NCBI GenBank assembly: GCA_022823145.1
Contig: JAJDXS010000007.1
Coordinates: 39,713 to 103,712, forward strand
Origin: Gemmatimonadota bacterium
GTDB taxonomy: Bacteria > Gemmatimonadota > Gemmatimonadetes > Longimicrobiales > Gaopeijiaceae
Direction: 5' to 3'
DNA: 64,000 nucleotides
The notes beneath the pieces were generated by a model, which was not told the DNA's origin, searched no databases, and saw only the letters and a program-made list of their open reading frames with translations. Both the position numbers and the translations under genes were made by a program. Positions 54,278 through 63,838 of the stretch are shown piece after piece (position 1 is the stretch's first letter; each line of letters begins with the position of its first letter).

Positions 54278-55617
54278 GGGCCGTCGCCCCGATCTCCAAC
54301 TTTGGCGGGAACATCAGTTTCACTCCCCGGCACAAGTACTGTCCGCGCAGTGAAGAGGAGGTCGTTCGCATACTCGACAGGCACCGCGACGGAACGGTGC
54401 GGGTGCTCGGAGCCGGGCACTCGTGGAACCAGGGAATCAAGACCGCCGATGTACTCGTCGACCTGCGGCATCTCGCTCGCGTGCGTGTGCAGGGCGATCG
54501 CAGGCGCGTGACGGTGGGAGCCGGGGTCAGGATCGGCGCCCTTCTCAAACACCTGTCAAAACGGGGCCTGACGCTGCCCTCGATCGGGCTTATCGACCGC
54601 CAGACGGTGGCAGGCGCGGCCGCGACGGGGACTCACGGCTCGGGACGGCACTCCATGTCGCACTACGTCGAGTCCATGCGGATCGCGTGCTACGGAAGGG
54701 ACGGGAAGGCGCGGGTCCGCACCGTCGATTCCGGCAGTGCGCTTAGGGCGGCAAGATGCCCGGTTGGGGCGATGGGCGTCGTCCTCGAGGTGACGCTGCC
54801 TTGCGTGCCGCAATACTACGTGCGCGAGCGGTCCGTCTGGCGGCGCGATCTCGATGCGGTGCTGGCAGGGGAGGGGAGGGCGCCGCTGCAGCAGTTCTAC
54901 CTGATGCCGCACGCCTGGACCTGGCTCGTGCACGAACGGAGCGTGGCCGATGAGAACCGTCGCACGGGGGGAGCGGCACTCTACCGGCTGTACTGGCTGG
55001 CCGCAATCGATGTGCTGCTGCACCTCTGCGTGAAGCTCTCGGCTTCGCTGATGCGGAGCCGTCGCCTCGTCCACCTGCTCTATCGACGCCTTCTTCCGGC
55101 GTTCATCTTCCCTCGGTGGTGCGTCACCGACCGGAGCGACCGGCAACTCCTGATGCGCCACGACCTCTTTCGCCACCTGGAGATGGAAGTGTTCGTGGCG
55201 CGAGAGCACCTGATGGCGGCGGTCGGTCTCGTCGTGGAGGCTCTGCGGCGGGCTGATGAGCGTGGATCGCATGTCCACCACTACCCGATCTGTATCCGTC
55301 GGGTGCTGCCCGACGACACACTGATCTCAATGGCTTCCTGCCACGGCATTGAAGAGCAGGACTGGTACGCGATCAGCCTCATCACCCTGACCGAGCCGCG
55401 GGAGCCGTTCCAGCGCGTGGCGGCTGCCCTGGCAGAACGCATGTCGTCACTCTTCGGCGCACGCCTTCACTGGGGCAAGTGGTTCCCGCCGGGTTGGGCG
55501 GGGGTGGAGCGCGGCTATCCCGGACTGGGAGAATTCGAGGCCATGTGCAGGGAGTTCGATCCGCGGGGTGTGTTCCGCAACCGGTTCCTCCGGCGGGTGC
55601 TATTGCGCCGAAACTGA
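54274..55617 (+). CDS. FAD-linked oxidoreductase (aldonolactone-oxidase-like)
   Basis: The 447-residue protein has the VAO/PCMH FAD-binding fold. The N-terminal half contains [28 protein letters not shown] and [15 protein letters not shown], where the GTHG motif contacts FAD; the C-terminal substrate domain ends in [10 protein letters not shown], the His-Trp-Gly-Lys block of L-gulono/arabinono-1,4-lactone oxidases. It probably oxidises a polyol or aldonolactone. The GTG 54274 start overlaps the DppF stop; no signal peptide, so the enzyme is cytoplasmic. Two hydrophobic stretches near 250-280 may make it membrane-associated. It is the last gene of the operon. Confidence 0.83.
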   Translation: MRAVAPISNFGGNISFTPRHKYCPRSEEEVVRILDRHRDGTVRVLGAGHSWNQGIKTADVLVDLRHLARVRVQGDRRRVTVGAGVRIGALLKHLSKRGLTLPSIGLIDRQTVAGAAATGTHGSGRHSMSHYVESMRIACYGRDGKARVRTVDSGSALRAARCPVGAMGVVLEVTLPCVPQYYVRERSVWRRDLDAVLAGEGRAPLQQFYLMPHAWTWLVHERSVADENRRTGGAALYRLYWLAAIDVLLHLCVKLSASLMRSRRLVHLLYRRLLPAFIFPRWCVTDRSDRQLLMRHDLFRHLEMEVFVAREHLMAAVGLVVEALRRADERGSHVHHYPICIRRVLPDDTLISMASCHGIEEQDWYAISLITLTEPREPFQRVAAALAERMSSLFGARLHWGKWFPPGWAGVERGYPGLGEFEAMCREFDPRGVFRNRFLRRVLLRRN

Positions 55618-55640
55618 ACGCGACTGCGTCATAACAACGC

Positions 55641-55670
55641 TTGACAGGGGTCATCCGGCCCGACTAGAAC
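55641..55670 (+). promoter_or_regulatory. Promoter with possible leaderless transcript of the LRR-protease gene
   Basis: TTGACA (55641-55646) and TAGAAC (55665-55670) are separated by 18 bp. The ATG of the next gene starts at 55678, seven bases after the -10 box, and no ribosome-binding site is visible, so transcription may start at or next to the start codon. Confidence 0.4.
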
Positions 55671-55677
55671 TCATGCC

Positions 55678-58600
55678 ATGAGCCACCCGCGCAAATCCAT
55701 CCTTGCCGGGGCAGTTCTGGCAGGTGTCGCCTGGGTCGTCGGCTGTGGCGACGGCACGACGGATCCTGCGCGGCCACCCGAGATTCCCCTGCCGGCGACG
55801 ATCACGGTGAGCCCGGCCTCGGCCGAGCTGACAGCTGTAGGCGAGACCCTGCAGTTGAGTGCCGAGGTCCGCGACCAGAACGGCCGGGTCATGCGCGGGG
55901 CGGCCGTGACGTGGGTGAGCGTCAGCAACGCGGTGGCGAGGGTGAACGCGGCGGGGCTCGTCACGGCGGTGGGCAACGGGACCTCCACGATCTCCGCGAT
56001 GGCCGGGACGGCGTCGGGGAGCACCGAGGTGACCGTGGCGCAGGCCGTGAAGGGGATAGAGGTGTTGCCCGCCCCCGGCAAGGTGTCCGCGGGCGACACC
56101 CTGCGCCTGAGCGCGGAGGCCTGGGACGCGAACGGGTTTACGGTGCCTGGCGGCGAATTCACATGGACGTCGAGCGATTCCGCCGTCGCCGCCGTGGACG
56201 AGTCGGGTCTGGTTCATGGGATCGTCGAGGGCGTCGTGGTCATCACGGCCACCTCGTCAGGAGTGCCGGGCACGGCACCGGTTACGGTAGCCCACCCGGA
56301 CTGGGGCGCGCTCGCGGCGTTCTACACGGCCACGCAGGGTAAGGGCTGGATAGAAGACGACGGCTGGATGTCGGACCGGCCGATCGGCGAATGGCATGGA
56401 GTGACAACCGGGCCGGATGGTCACGTCACGGCGCTGGAGCTCGCTTCGAGCCAGCTGACCGGGAGCATCCCGGCGGACTTGGGCCGCCTGTCATACCTTG
56501 AGACCCTGCATCTCCAGTGGAATCGGTTGCGGGGGCCGATTCCCGGCGAACTGACCAGGCTGCTCAACCTCAGGAGCTTGCGCCTTGACGTGAATGGCCT
56601 GGTCGGGGAAATCCCGGCCGAATTGGCGAACCTGACCAGGCTGCGGGACCTGCGGCTGAACCACAATTTCCTTTCCGGGCAGATTCCGCCCGGGCTGAGC
56701 GTTCTGCCCAATCTCACGAGGCTCAGTATCCAGGGAAACGACCTGACCGGTCTGGTTCCCTACGCCTTCACGCGATTTGAACGGCTCCGGTTTTTCCACT
56801 TCAGGGACAACGAATACCCGTGTATTCCCGACGAAACCGATTTCATTCGGTGGCTGCAACGGCTTGACGTTGCGCTCGGACCCGTATGCAACGAGGACGA
56901 CAGGAAAGCACTCGTGTCGCTCTACGAGGGCACCGGGGGAAGCGAATGGACTCGCTCCGACGGGTGGCTCGATGACGTGCCGGTGAGCGAATGGCACGGC
57001 GTGAGCACCGATTCGCTGGGGCGGGTGCTCGCGCTCGATCTGGCCGACAACGGGCTTGCGGGTTCCCTGCCGGAACTGTTGGCACCGCTCACGCGCCTGA
57101 CTTCTCTTCGACTGGACGGAAACGAGGGATTGACGGGTCCCCTGCCGCTGACGCTGTCCGCGCTTTCGCTCGAAGCGCTGCGATACCGGAACACCGGTCT
57201 GTGTGTTCCCCCCGGCGACTCGTTCGCCGGATGGCTGGCTGCAATTCCCCTGCACGAAGGTACGGACGCCGACTGTTCGCCCCCGTCGGACCGGGAAATC
57301 CTCGAACTCCTGTACAGTGCTGTCGACGGTCCGGAATGGAAGGACGACGGGAACTGGCTTTCGCCCCATCCCCTCGGTGTGTGGACCGGAGTAGAGACCG
57401 ACGCCGCCGGTCGCGTCATCGCGCTGCGGCTTCCCCGCAACGGTTTGGCGGGCCGCCTTCCACCCCGGCTGGGCTACCTGGACGCGCTCCGCGAACTGGA
57501 CCTGTCCGGCAATCGCCTGGAGGGACCGATTCCGGCACAGTTGGGCGACCTGTCCAGCCTTACAATGCTGAATCTCGGCCTGAACGAACTGGAGGGACCG
57601 ATCCCTCCTCGGTTGGGCGATCTGTCCAACCTTTCACAGTTGCTGCTGTGGGCGAACGAACTGGAGGGACCGATCCCGCCGGAGCTGGGCAAACTGACCA
57701 GCCTTCTCGTGCTCGGGCTCGGGATCAACCGGCTTGAGGGACCGATCCCTCCGCAGTTGGGCGGCCTTGCCAACCTCTACTTTCTGTACCTGGACGGGAA
57801 TCGCCTGGAGGGACCGATCCCGTCGCAGCTCGGCAACCTGACCGGGTTGCACGAGTTGATTCTCGATCGCAATCGGCTCACCGGATCGATTCCTTCGTGG
57901 CTTGGCAGCCTGCCGACCCTGACGCGTGTCGGGCTCGGCGAGAACTGGCTGACCGGGTCCATCCCGCCCGAGTTGGGCAACCTGCCCCGCCTCAGCGAAC
58001 TGGTCCTCGGCCGCAATCTGCTGACGGGGTCGATTCCGGCGAGGCTGGCCAGCCTGTCCGCATTGGCAAAGCTGGATCTCAGCCGCAACAGGCTGACCGG
58101 CAGCATCCCGTCGGAGTTGGGCGCCCTGTCCAGCCTGGAGCGCCTCAACCTCAGCGCGAACGAACTGGGAGGACGGATTCCCGCCGAACTCGGCAACCTG
58201 TCCGCGTTGCAGACGCTCTCTTTGGCGGGGAACGGGCTGTCCGGTGCACTCCCGCCTGTCCTGGGTGGACTCACCCGCCTGGAGCGGCTCCACCTGACCG
58301 ACAATGCCGAGGTGTCCGGGATCCTGCCTTCCGGCCTGACCGCCCTGGGCGAGCTGGAGGAACTGATTCTGACGGGTACCGGTCTGTGTGCCCCGGCGGA
58401 CACCGCATTCCAGAACTGGCTGTCGGAAGTGGAGGTGGCGCGGGTGCGTGCCTGTGATGTGGACCTGGGATCGGCGGCGTACCTGACCCAGGCGGTCCAG
58501 TCGCTGGACTTCCCCGTTCCGCTGATCGCCGGCAGAGAGGCGCTGCTCAGGGTGTTCGTGGTGGCTTCGATCCCGGGCGGCGAGGGCATCCCGATGGTGC

Positions 58601-59961
58601 GCGCGACCTTCTACCTCGATGGCGATGAAAAGCTCGCCGTCGAAATCCCGGGCTCGGGGACGCCCATCCCCACCGAGATCGAAGATGCCCGGAGTTCGTT
58701 GCAGGGGTCGGCCAACGCGACAGTCCCCGGATGGGTGATCCAGCCCGGATTGGAGATGGTCGTGGAGATCGACCCCGACGGAACGCTGGATCCGGGATTG
58801 CGCGTGACCAAGCGGATTCCCGAGGAGGGCAGGGCTCCCGTGCAGGTGGAGTCGCTGCCCAGCCTGGATCTGACGGTGATCCCGTTCCAATGGGCACCGA
58901 AGCCCGACTCGTGGATCGTGGATCTGGCTGCGGGCATGGCTGCAGACCCGCAAACGCACGTAATGCTCGGCGACGCGCGCGCGATGCTCCCTGTTGCCGA
59001 TTTGGATGTGGAAGTCCACGAAGCCGTCCTGACCTCGACGACCGAGTCTCTGGACCTGCTTCGCGAGACACATCTGATCAGGACGCTGGAGGGCGGCACG
59101 CGCTACTACATGGGGATCCTTCCCGAACACGTCGTCGGGGCCCCGGTGGGGGTTGCGTTCCTTGGTTTCCGCATCGGCTATTCGGTGGCCGATCCCTTTG
59201 TGATCGCGCACGAACTCGGACACAACATGGGTCTTTCGCATGCGCCCTGCGGAGGGGCCGGCGGCCCGGACCCGGCATTCCCCCGGACGGATGCCTCGAT
59301 CGGCTCCTGGGGATACGACTCGCGCGCCGGTGGCAGGCTGGTGTCGCCGCGGACTCGGGACCTGATGTCCTATTGCGGTCCACCGAGGTGGGTGAGCGAA
59401 TTCAGCTTCACCAAGGCACTGAAGCATCGCCTCACGGGGGATGGGAGCCGGGGTCCGTTCGCGCCAGCCGCCCCGTACGCCCCCACGAGGAGCCTGATTC
59501 TCTGGGGCGGTCTGGACGACGAGGGGAATCCGTTCCTGGAGCCCGCGTTCGTGACCGTCGCCACGCCCACCGCTCCCCGATCCGGCGGCGACTACGAACT
59601 CGTCGGCCGTGGCGCCAGCGGCGATGAGGTATTTTCCCTCAGCTTCGACATGGCGGAACTGGCTGACGCGACAGGGTCGTCCTTCGTGCTGGCGCTGCCG
59701 ATACGGACCGATTGGGCGGGCATGCCCGAGAGCATCACCCTGTCGGGTCCGGGTGGCACAACCACCACGGACCGGAGGACCGACCGGCCCATGGCCATCC
59801 TCCGCGATTCGGCCAGCGGCGAGGTGCGGGGGATCCTGCGCGGCGAGGACGCAGCCGACCTGGTTGACGTGGCTGCCGACGCTGTCGGGCCGGCCGTGCA
59901 GGGTCTGCAGGTGCTGTTCAGCCGGGGGATACCGTTTGACACGGACGGGACCGGGTACTAA
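55678..59961 (+). CDS. Lipoprotein with Big2 domains, plant-type leucine-rich repeats and a C-terminal metzincin protease
   Basis: The 1427-residue protein has a lipobox (VVGC, about Cys23), two Big2-type Ig domains (about 38-120 and 125-205), then three LRR blocks, each opened by a capping segment such as ALVSLYEGTGGSEWTRSDGW (near 205, 400 and 540). The longest block (about 555-915) has around 14 repeats of the plant-specific form NxLxGxIPxxLG. Residues about 925-1427 form a metalloprotease with HELGHNMGLSH (His1178, Glu1179, His1182, His1188) and a Met-turn in LMSYCG, the metzincin signature. The repeats probably bind a surface ligand and position the protease. It is paralogous to the next gene, 36 bp downstream. 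No paired regulator is visible. Confidence 0.87.
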   Translation: MSHPRKSILAGAVLAGVAWVVGCGDGTTDPARPPEIPLPATITVSPASAELTAVGETLQLSAEVRDQNGRVMRGAAVTWVSVSNAVARVNAAGLVTAVGNGTSTISAMAGTASGSTEVTVAQAVKGIEVLPAPGKVSAGDTLRLSAEAWDANGFTVPGGEFTWTSSDSAVAAVDESGLVHGIVEGVVVITATSSGVPGTAPVTVAHPDWGALAAFYTATQGKGWIEDDGWMSDRPIGEWHGVTTGPDGHVTALELASSQLTGSIPADLGRLSYLETLHLQWNRLRGPIPGELTRLLNLRSLRLDVNGLVGEIPAELANLTRLRDLRLNHNFLSGQIPPGLSVLPNLTRLSIQGNDLTGLVPYAFTRFERLRFFHFRDNEYPCIPDETDFIRWLQRLDVALGPVCNEDDRKALVSLYEGTGGSEWTRSDGWLDDVPVSEWHGVSTDSLGRVLALDLADNGLAGSLPELLAPLTRLTSLRLDGNEGLTGPLPLTLSALSLEALRYRNTGLCVPPGDSFAGWLAAIPLHEGTDADCSPPSDREILELLYSAVDGPEWKDDGNWLSPHPLGVWTGVETDAAGRVIALRLPRNGLAGRLPPRLGYLDALRELDLSGNRLEGPIPAQLGDLSSLTMLNLGLNELEGPIPPRLGDLSNLSQLLLWANELEGPIPPELGKLTSLLVLGLGINRLEGPIPPQLGGLANLYFLYLDGNRLEGPIPSQLGNLTGLHELILDRNRLTGSIPSWLGSLPTLTRVGLGENWLTGSIPPELGNLPRLSELVLGRNLLTGSIPARLASLSALAKLDLSRNRLTGSIPSELGALSSLERLNLSANELGGRIPAELGNLSALQTLSLAGNGLSGALPPVLGGLTRLERLHLTDNAEVSGILPSGLTALGELEELILTGTGLCAPADTAFQNWLSEVEVARVRACDVDLGSAAYLTQAVQSLDFPVPLIAGREALLRVFVVASIPGGEGIPMVRATFYLDGDEKLAVEIPGSGTPIPTEIEDARSSLQGSANATVPGWVIQPGLEMVVEIDPDGTLDPGLRVTKRIPEEGRAPVQVESLPSLDLTVIPFQWAPKPDSWIVDLAAGMAADPQTHVMLGDARAMLPVADLDVEVHEAVLTSTTESLDLLRETHLIRTLEGGTRYYMGILPEHVVGAPVGVAFLGFRIGYSVADPFVIAHELGHNMGLSHAPCGGAGGPDPAFPRTDASIGSWGYDSRAGGRLVSPRTRDLMSYCGPPRWVSEFSFTKALKHRLTGDGSRGPFAPAAPYAPTRSLILWGGLDDEGNPFLEPAFVTVATPTAPRSGGDYELVGRGASGDEVFSLSFDMAELADATGSSFVLALPIRTDWAGMPESITLSGPGGTTTTDRRTDRPMAILRDSASGEVRGILRGEDAADLVDVAADAVGPAVQGLQVLFSRGIPFDTDGTGY

Positions 59962-59997
59962 GTAGGCCGCAGGCCCGGCCGTCCTCCGGAGTTCACG

Positions 59998-61947
59998 ATG
60001 AGTCTTCCGCGCAACCCCTCCCTGCTGTTGATCCTGCTGGCCGGCCTGGCCTGGAACTCCGCCTGCAGCGACGACACGATCGAGCCGCCCGAGCCTCCCC
60101 GCGCGACCGCAATCGCGGTGACACCGGCGGCGGCCACACTGCAGGCGCTGGCGGACGACGTGCAGTTGAGCGCCGAAGTCCGCGACCAGAACGGCAGAGT
60201 CATGACCGGCGCCGCGGTGACCTGGGTGAGCACCAGCGCCAGGGTGGCGACGGTCGATGCGACCGGTCTGGTGACCGCCAGGGCGAACGGGACGGCGACG
60301 ATCACCGCGACCGCGGGCGGGGCGTCGGGGAGCGCCGCGGTTACGGTGGCCCAGGAGGTGATCGGGATAGAGGTGCTTCCGGACGGTTGGAAGGTGTCCG
60401 CGCGCGATACTGTCCGGATGACGGCGGAAGCCTGGGACGCCAACGGGTTCACGGTGCCAGGGAGGGAGTACACCTGGACATCGAGCGATACCTCGGTCGC
60501 CTCCGTGGATGGATCGGGTCTGGTGCGCGGCGTGGCCGAGGGTACGGTACTGATCACGGCGGCGCGGGCCGGCGTGAATGGGCAAGTGCCGTTGACCGTG
60601 GCCCACGAGGACTGGGGAGACCTGGTGACATTCTACGAGGCTACGGACGGTCAGGGATGGATCGAAAACGACGGATGGCTGTCGGACCTGCCGATCGGTC
60701 AATGGCACGGGGTTACCACCGACGATGCCGGCCACGTCACCGAGCTGATACTCTCTGCGAGCGACCTGGAGGGACGCATCCCCCCGGAGTTGGGGAACCT
60801 GACCCGCCTGGAAGTGCTGAGTCTCGAGCGGAATTCGCTGAGGGGACCGATCCCTGCCGAACTGGGCAAGTTGCGCAACCTCAGGGCGCTCATCCTCGGG
60901 GTCAACGACCTTGTCGGATCGATTCCGGCCGAGATCGGCGATCTGGCCAACCTGGAGGTGCTGAGACTTCGCAGAAACGACTTGACCGGGACGGTCCCGC
61001 CCGAGTTGGGCAAACTGCGCAATCTCGCGCGACTCGGCCTGGACTGGAATGACCTTGCCGGGCCGATCCCTCTGGATCTGATGGGCCTGGAGCGGCTTCG
61101 CGTCTTCCACTTTCCCGGCAACGCGTCGCTCTGTGCTCCCGGGTCGACGGACTTCGCGACGTGGCTATTGCAACTCGACGTCTATGTGGGGCCGCTGTGT
61201 AACGAGGCTGACCGGGATGCCCTGGCCGCTCTTTACAACGCCACCGGGGGAGAGGGCTGGAAGCACTCGACGGGTTGGCGGGGCGACGGCCTCCTGGAGG
61301 AATGGCACGGCGTGGGCACCGATTCCCTCGGGCACGTCAGCACGCTCGACCTGTCAAACAACGATCTGGCCGGTCGCGTTCCGGCGGTGCTGGCACAGCT
61401 CGCTGGCTTGACTTCCCTGCGAATCGACGCCAACGGCGGACTGACCGGTCCGCTGCCTATGTCGCTCTCCGCGCTCCCGCTGAAGGAACTGCGATACCGG
61501 GGTACGGGGCTGTGCGTCCCGCCCGATGACTCGTTCGGCGAGTTCGTCGCCACCATCCCGTCCCACGAGGGCACGGGCGAGGAGTGTGCACCCCTCTCCG
61601 ACCGGGAGGTCCTCGAGATCCTCTACACGGCCACCGGCGGCGACGACTGGGAGAACAGCGAAAACTGGCTGTCCGACCTCCCACTCGAGCAGTGGAGGGG
61701 AGTGACGACGGACGATGAGGGCCGAGTCGTCGCGGTGGCACTGCCCCGCAACAGGCTCGCGGGGACGATTCCCCCCGAGCTGGGCCGCCTGGCCAACCTC
61801 TCCGAGCTGGATCTGAGCCTGAACGACCTGACGGGGCCGATCCCGGCGGAGTTGGCCGGATTGGCAAACCTGTCGCGGCTGAATCTTGCCTTGAACGGGC
61901 TTGGGGGACCGATTCCGCCCGAACTCGGCACATCTCTTCCCGTGTAG
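59998..61947 (+). CDS. Truncated Big2/leucine-rich-repeat lipoprotein (paralogue of 55678-59961)
   Basis: The 649-residue protein has a lipobox near residue 23 (NSAC), two Big2 domains, and three LRR blocks with the same capping segments (ALAALYNATGGEGWKHSTGW, EILYTATGGDDWENSENW). It follows the upstream paralogue closely until GPIPPELG, then ends in TSLPV and TAG. The remaining repeats and the metalloprotease domain found in the paralogue are missing. The truncation lies next to the integrase gene, so the original 3' end was probably displaced by insertion of the mobile element. Whether the shortened lipoprotein is still produced is unknown. Confidence 0.85.
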   Translation: MSLPRNPSLLLILLAGLAWNSACSDDTIEPPEPPRATAIAVTPAAATLQALADDVQLSAEVRDQNGRVMTGAAVTWVSTSARVATVDATGLVTARANGTATITATAGGASGSAAVTVAQEVIGIEVLPDGWKVSARDTVRMTAEAWDANGFTVPGREYTWTSSDTSVASVDGSGLVRGVAEGTVLITAARAGVNGQVPLTVAHEDWGDLVTFYEATDGQGWIENDGWLSDLPIGQWHGVTTDDAGHVTELILSASDLEGRIPPELGNLTRLEVLSLERNSLRGPIPAELGKLRNLRALILGVNDLVGSIPAEIGDLANLEVLRLRRNDLTGTVPPELGKLRNLARLGLDWNDLAGPIPLDLMGLERLRVFHFPGNASLCAPGSTDFATWLLQLDVYVGPLCNEADRDALAALYNATGGEGWKHSTGWRGDGLLEEWHGVGTDSLGHVSTLDLSNNDLAGRVPAVLAQLAGLTSLRIDANGGLTGPLPMSLSALPLKELRYRGTGLCVPPDDSFGEFVATIPSHEGTGEECAPLSDREVLEILYTATGGDDWENSENWLSDLPLEQWRGVTTDDEGRVVAVALPRNRLAGTIPPELGRLANLSELDLSLNDLTGPIPAELAGLANLSRLNLALNGLGGPIPPELGTSLPV

Positions 61948-62104
61948 TCCACCAAGGTCCATCGAGTAGGCCATAACACGTTACTGGACAACATGTTTCG
62001 TGGAACACTCGGCGTCTCATCGTCCCTTGCCGTCCATCGCAATCCGGTGTATTCTTCCCTGTATAGTGCCGCAATAAGTGATACACCACAAGGAAGGAGA
62101 CCCC
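61925..62104. other. Boundary of an integrated element and integrase leader
   Basis: Homology of the truncated LRR gene to its paralogue stops near 61925. From there to the integrase ATG there is no other gene. An inverted pair GGTGTAT (62046-62052) / ATACACC (62081-62087) with TATAGT between (62062-62067) probably marks the integrase promoter and a binding site. The exact attachment sequence cannot be fixed without the right end of the element. Confidence 0.5.
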
Positions 62105-63262
62105 ATGACCAAGCGACCGAGGACGCTTTCCGCCGCGTTCGTGCGGACGGTCGGCAGGCCCGGCGTCTACGGCGACGGGCGAGGCGGTCGCGGCCTGAGC
62201 CTCCGGGTTCACCGGACCGTGGACGGCCGGATCACCAAGACGTGGCGGCAGCGCGTTCGGATCGATGGACGGCTCACCTCGATCGGGCTCGGGCCATACC
62301 CCGAGGTGACGCTTGCCGAGGCGCGCCAGAAGGCGCTGGACAACAGCAGGGGCGTCCGCTTGGGCCGGGATCCGCGCGGGCGCGGGATTCCGACGTTCGG
62401 CGAGGCCGCCAAGCGAACCATCGAGGTTCACCGCGAGGCGTGGAAGGCGGGGAGCCCCCTGCCCGAGCAGTGGGAGTCCACGTTCCGTCTGCATGCCGCC
62501 CCTCTCCTCGATAAGCCGGTGGACCGGATCACGAGCGCGGACGTGCTCCGGTGCCTCACTCCGATCTGGAACTCGAAGCCCGCCGCCGCGCGGAAGGCCC
62601 GGCACCGGATCACCGCCGTGTTCCGCTGGTGCATTGGGCGGAACTACCGCCCGGACAACCCGGTCGACCGCGCGGTCGAGGCGCTGCCGAAGGCGAACGG
62701 CCACACGACAACCCACCATCGCGCGCTGCCGCACCGAGAGGTCGCGGCCGCGCTCCGGGCGGTCCGCCGGACCACCGACACGCACCCTTCGGCGGCTCCG
62801 TGCGTCGAACTGATCGTCCTCACCGCCGTGCGTCCCGGCGAGGCGCGGGGCGCACGTTGGGAGGAGATCGACATGAACGCGGCGAGGTGGACGATTCCCG
62901 CTTCGAGGATGAAGGCGGGACGCGAGTTCGCCGTCCCGCTCAGCACGGGCGCGCTCAACGTGCTCGAACGGGCGCGCAAGCTCGCGCCCGGGTCTCCGCT
63001 GGTGTTCCCGTCCCGCAATGGCGGTCCGCTGCCGCCGAAGGCACCGCTCAGGGTGCTCAAGCGCGCCGGCGTTGACTCGACACTGCACGGATTCCGTTCG
63101 AGTGCGCGGTCTTGGATGGCCGAGTCCGGAGTCCCGGCCGAGGTCGCGGAGGCCTGCCTCGCCCATGTGCCGAGGAGCAAGGTCGTTCAGGCGTATCAGC
63201 GCTCCGACCTGCTTGAGAGGCGCGCCGAAGTCATGCAGGCGTGGAGCAACCACCTCCTGTAG
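62105..63262 (+). CDS. P4-type tyrosine-recombinase integrase
   Basis: The 385-residue protein carries an N-terminal arm-binding domain of the DUF4102 type (LSLRVHRTVDGRI, IGLGPYPEVTLAEARQKAL), a SAM-like core-binding domain (about 105-195) and a catalytic domain with Arg in TAVRPGEARGARW, His-x-x-Arg in LHGFRSSARSWM and a nucleophilic Tyr in VVQAYQRSDLLERR. It integrates and excises genomic islands, usually at a tRNA or conserved gene. ATG 62105 follows AAGGAAGGAG. It reads away from the truncated LRR gene, the expected arrangement at the left end of an island. Confidence 0.9.
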   Translation: MTKRPRTLSAAFVRTVGRPGVYGDGRGGRGLSLRVHRTVDGRITKTWRQRVRIDGRLTSIGLGPYPEVTLAEARQKALDNSRGVRLGRDPRGRGIPTFGEAAKRTIEVHREAWKAGSPLPEQWESTFRLHAAPLLDKPVDRITSADVLRCLTPIWNSKPAAARKARHRITAVFRWCIGRNYRPDNPVDRAVEALPKANGHTTTHHRALPHREVAAALRAVRRTTDTHPSAAPCVELIVLTAVRPGEARGARWEEIDMNAARWTIPASRMKAGREFAVPLSTGALNVLERARKLAPGSPLVFPSRNGGPLPPKAPLRVLKRAGVDSTLHGFRSSARSWMAESGVPAEVAEACLAHVPRSKVVQAYQRSDLLERRAEVMQAWSNHLL

Positions 63263-63562
63263 CCACACCCCTCCCTCCACCGCGGCGGCGACAGGCTTCA
63301 CCGTTCAGTAGCGCGACCTGCGGGCAACCCCCGTCTCGTTGCCGCCGTCCACTGCGGGAACCGGCTCGGACCGGCCTCGCCGGGACGTGCCCGCACCACC
63401 GCACACGACCTCGTCCCGCGCACCGAGGGGGGTGTCTCGCCGCGCCGCTGGCGATGGCGTGGCACGGGCTGGAGGCGCTGCGAAACGTCCTGAAACGTTG
63501 TCGGACTGTGGGCAATTTTCCACAGGTTGACTGCCTTGCGGGAGGGTCTTCAGCGTTCGGGC
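63263..63562. other. 300-bp gap with two small repeat motifs
   Basis: No coding region is convincing here. Near its end there are two direct copies of GAAACGT ten bases apart (63482-63488, 63492-63498) and an inverted pair CTGTGG/CCACAG (63506-63511/63520-63525) around GCAATTTT. They lie immediately upstream of the small HTH gene and may form its operator. TTTTCCACA differs by one base from a DnaA box, but a single copy is not an origin. Confidence 0.4.
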
Positions 63563-63790
63563 ATGATGACGCTGGAAGATCAGTTCATTTCGCGGGTGAG
63601 CGCGTTTCTCGGACGCTCGGACTTGAGCCCGACCGCGTTCGGCCAAAAGGCCGTGGGCGGCCCGAACCTGATGCGCCAGATCGGCCGGGGCCGCTCGCCA
63701 TCGCTCAGGACGGCGGACCGGATTCTCGCGTTCATCGCCGAGCAGGACCGTGCATCCGGCGGTGGGCGCGATCCCCCTCGAAGGCCATGA
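63563..63790 (+). CDS. Small helix-turn-helix protein of the element
   Basis: The 75-residue protein reads FISRVSAFLGRSDLSPTAFG and then NLMRQIGRGRSPSLRTADRI, the pattern of a Cro/XRE-like helix-turn-helix in short phage and island regulators. The start may be ATG 63563 or 63566. Without a matching gene it could be the element's repressor or a regulator of the adjacent AlpA-like gene. A possible operator lies just upstream (63482-63525). Confidence 0.6.
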   Translation: MMTLEDQFISRVSAFLGRSDLSPTAFGQKAVGGPNLMRQIGRGRSPSLRTADRILAFIAEQDRASGGGRDPPRRP

Positions 63791-63838
63791 CACCGGCGAC
63801 CGGCCAGTAAGCAGAGCACAACGAGGAGGAGCAGTACG

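Noticed and set aside
57400..58300. Regular ~72-bp DNA repeats suggesting a CRISPR or satellite
   Set aside because: They are the coding periodicity of 24-residue leucine-rich repeats and vary as protein repeats do.
57634..61110. Very long minus-strand open frame (over 1100 codons) opposite the LRR genes
   Set aside because: It mirrors the repeat codons of the plus-strand genes, is rich in Gln/Arg/Gly with no domain, and the plus strand has clear lipobox, LRR and protease motifs.
63506..63528. TTTTCCACA as a DnaA box and origin
   Set aside because: Only one imperfect copy and no origin genes nearby; more likely a small operator.
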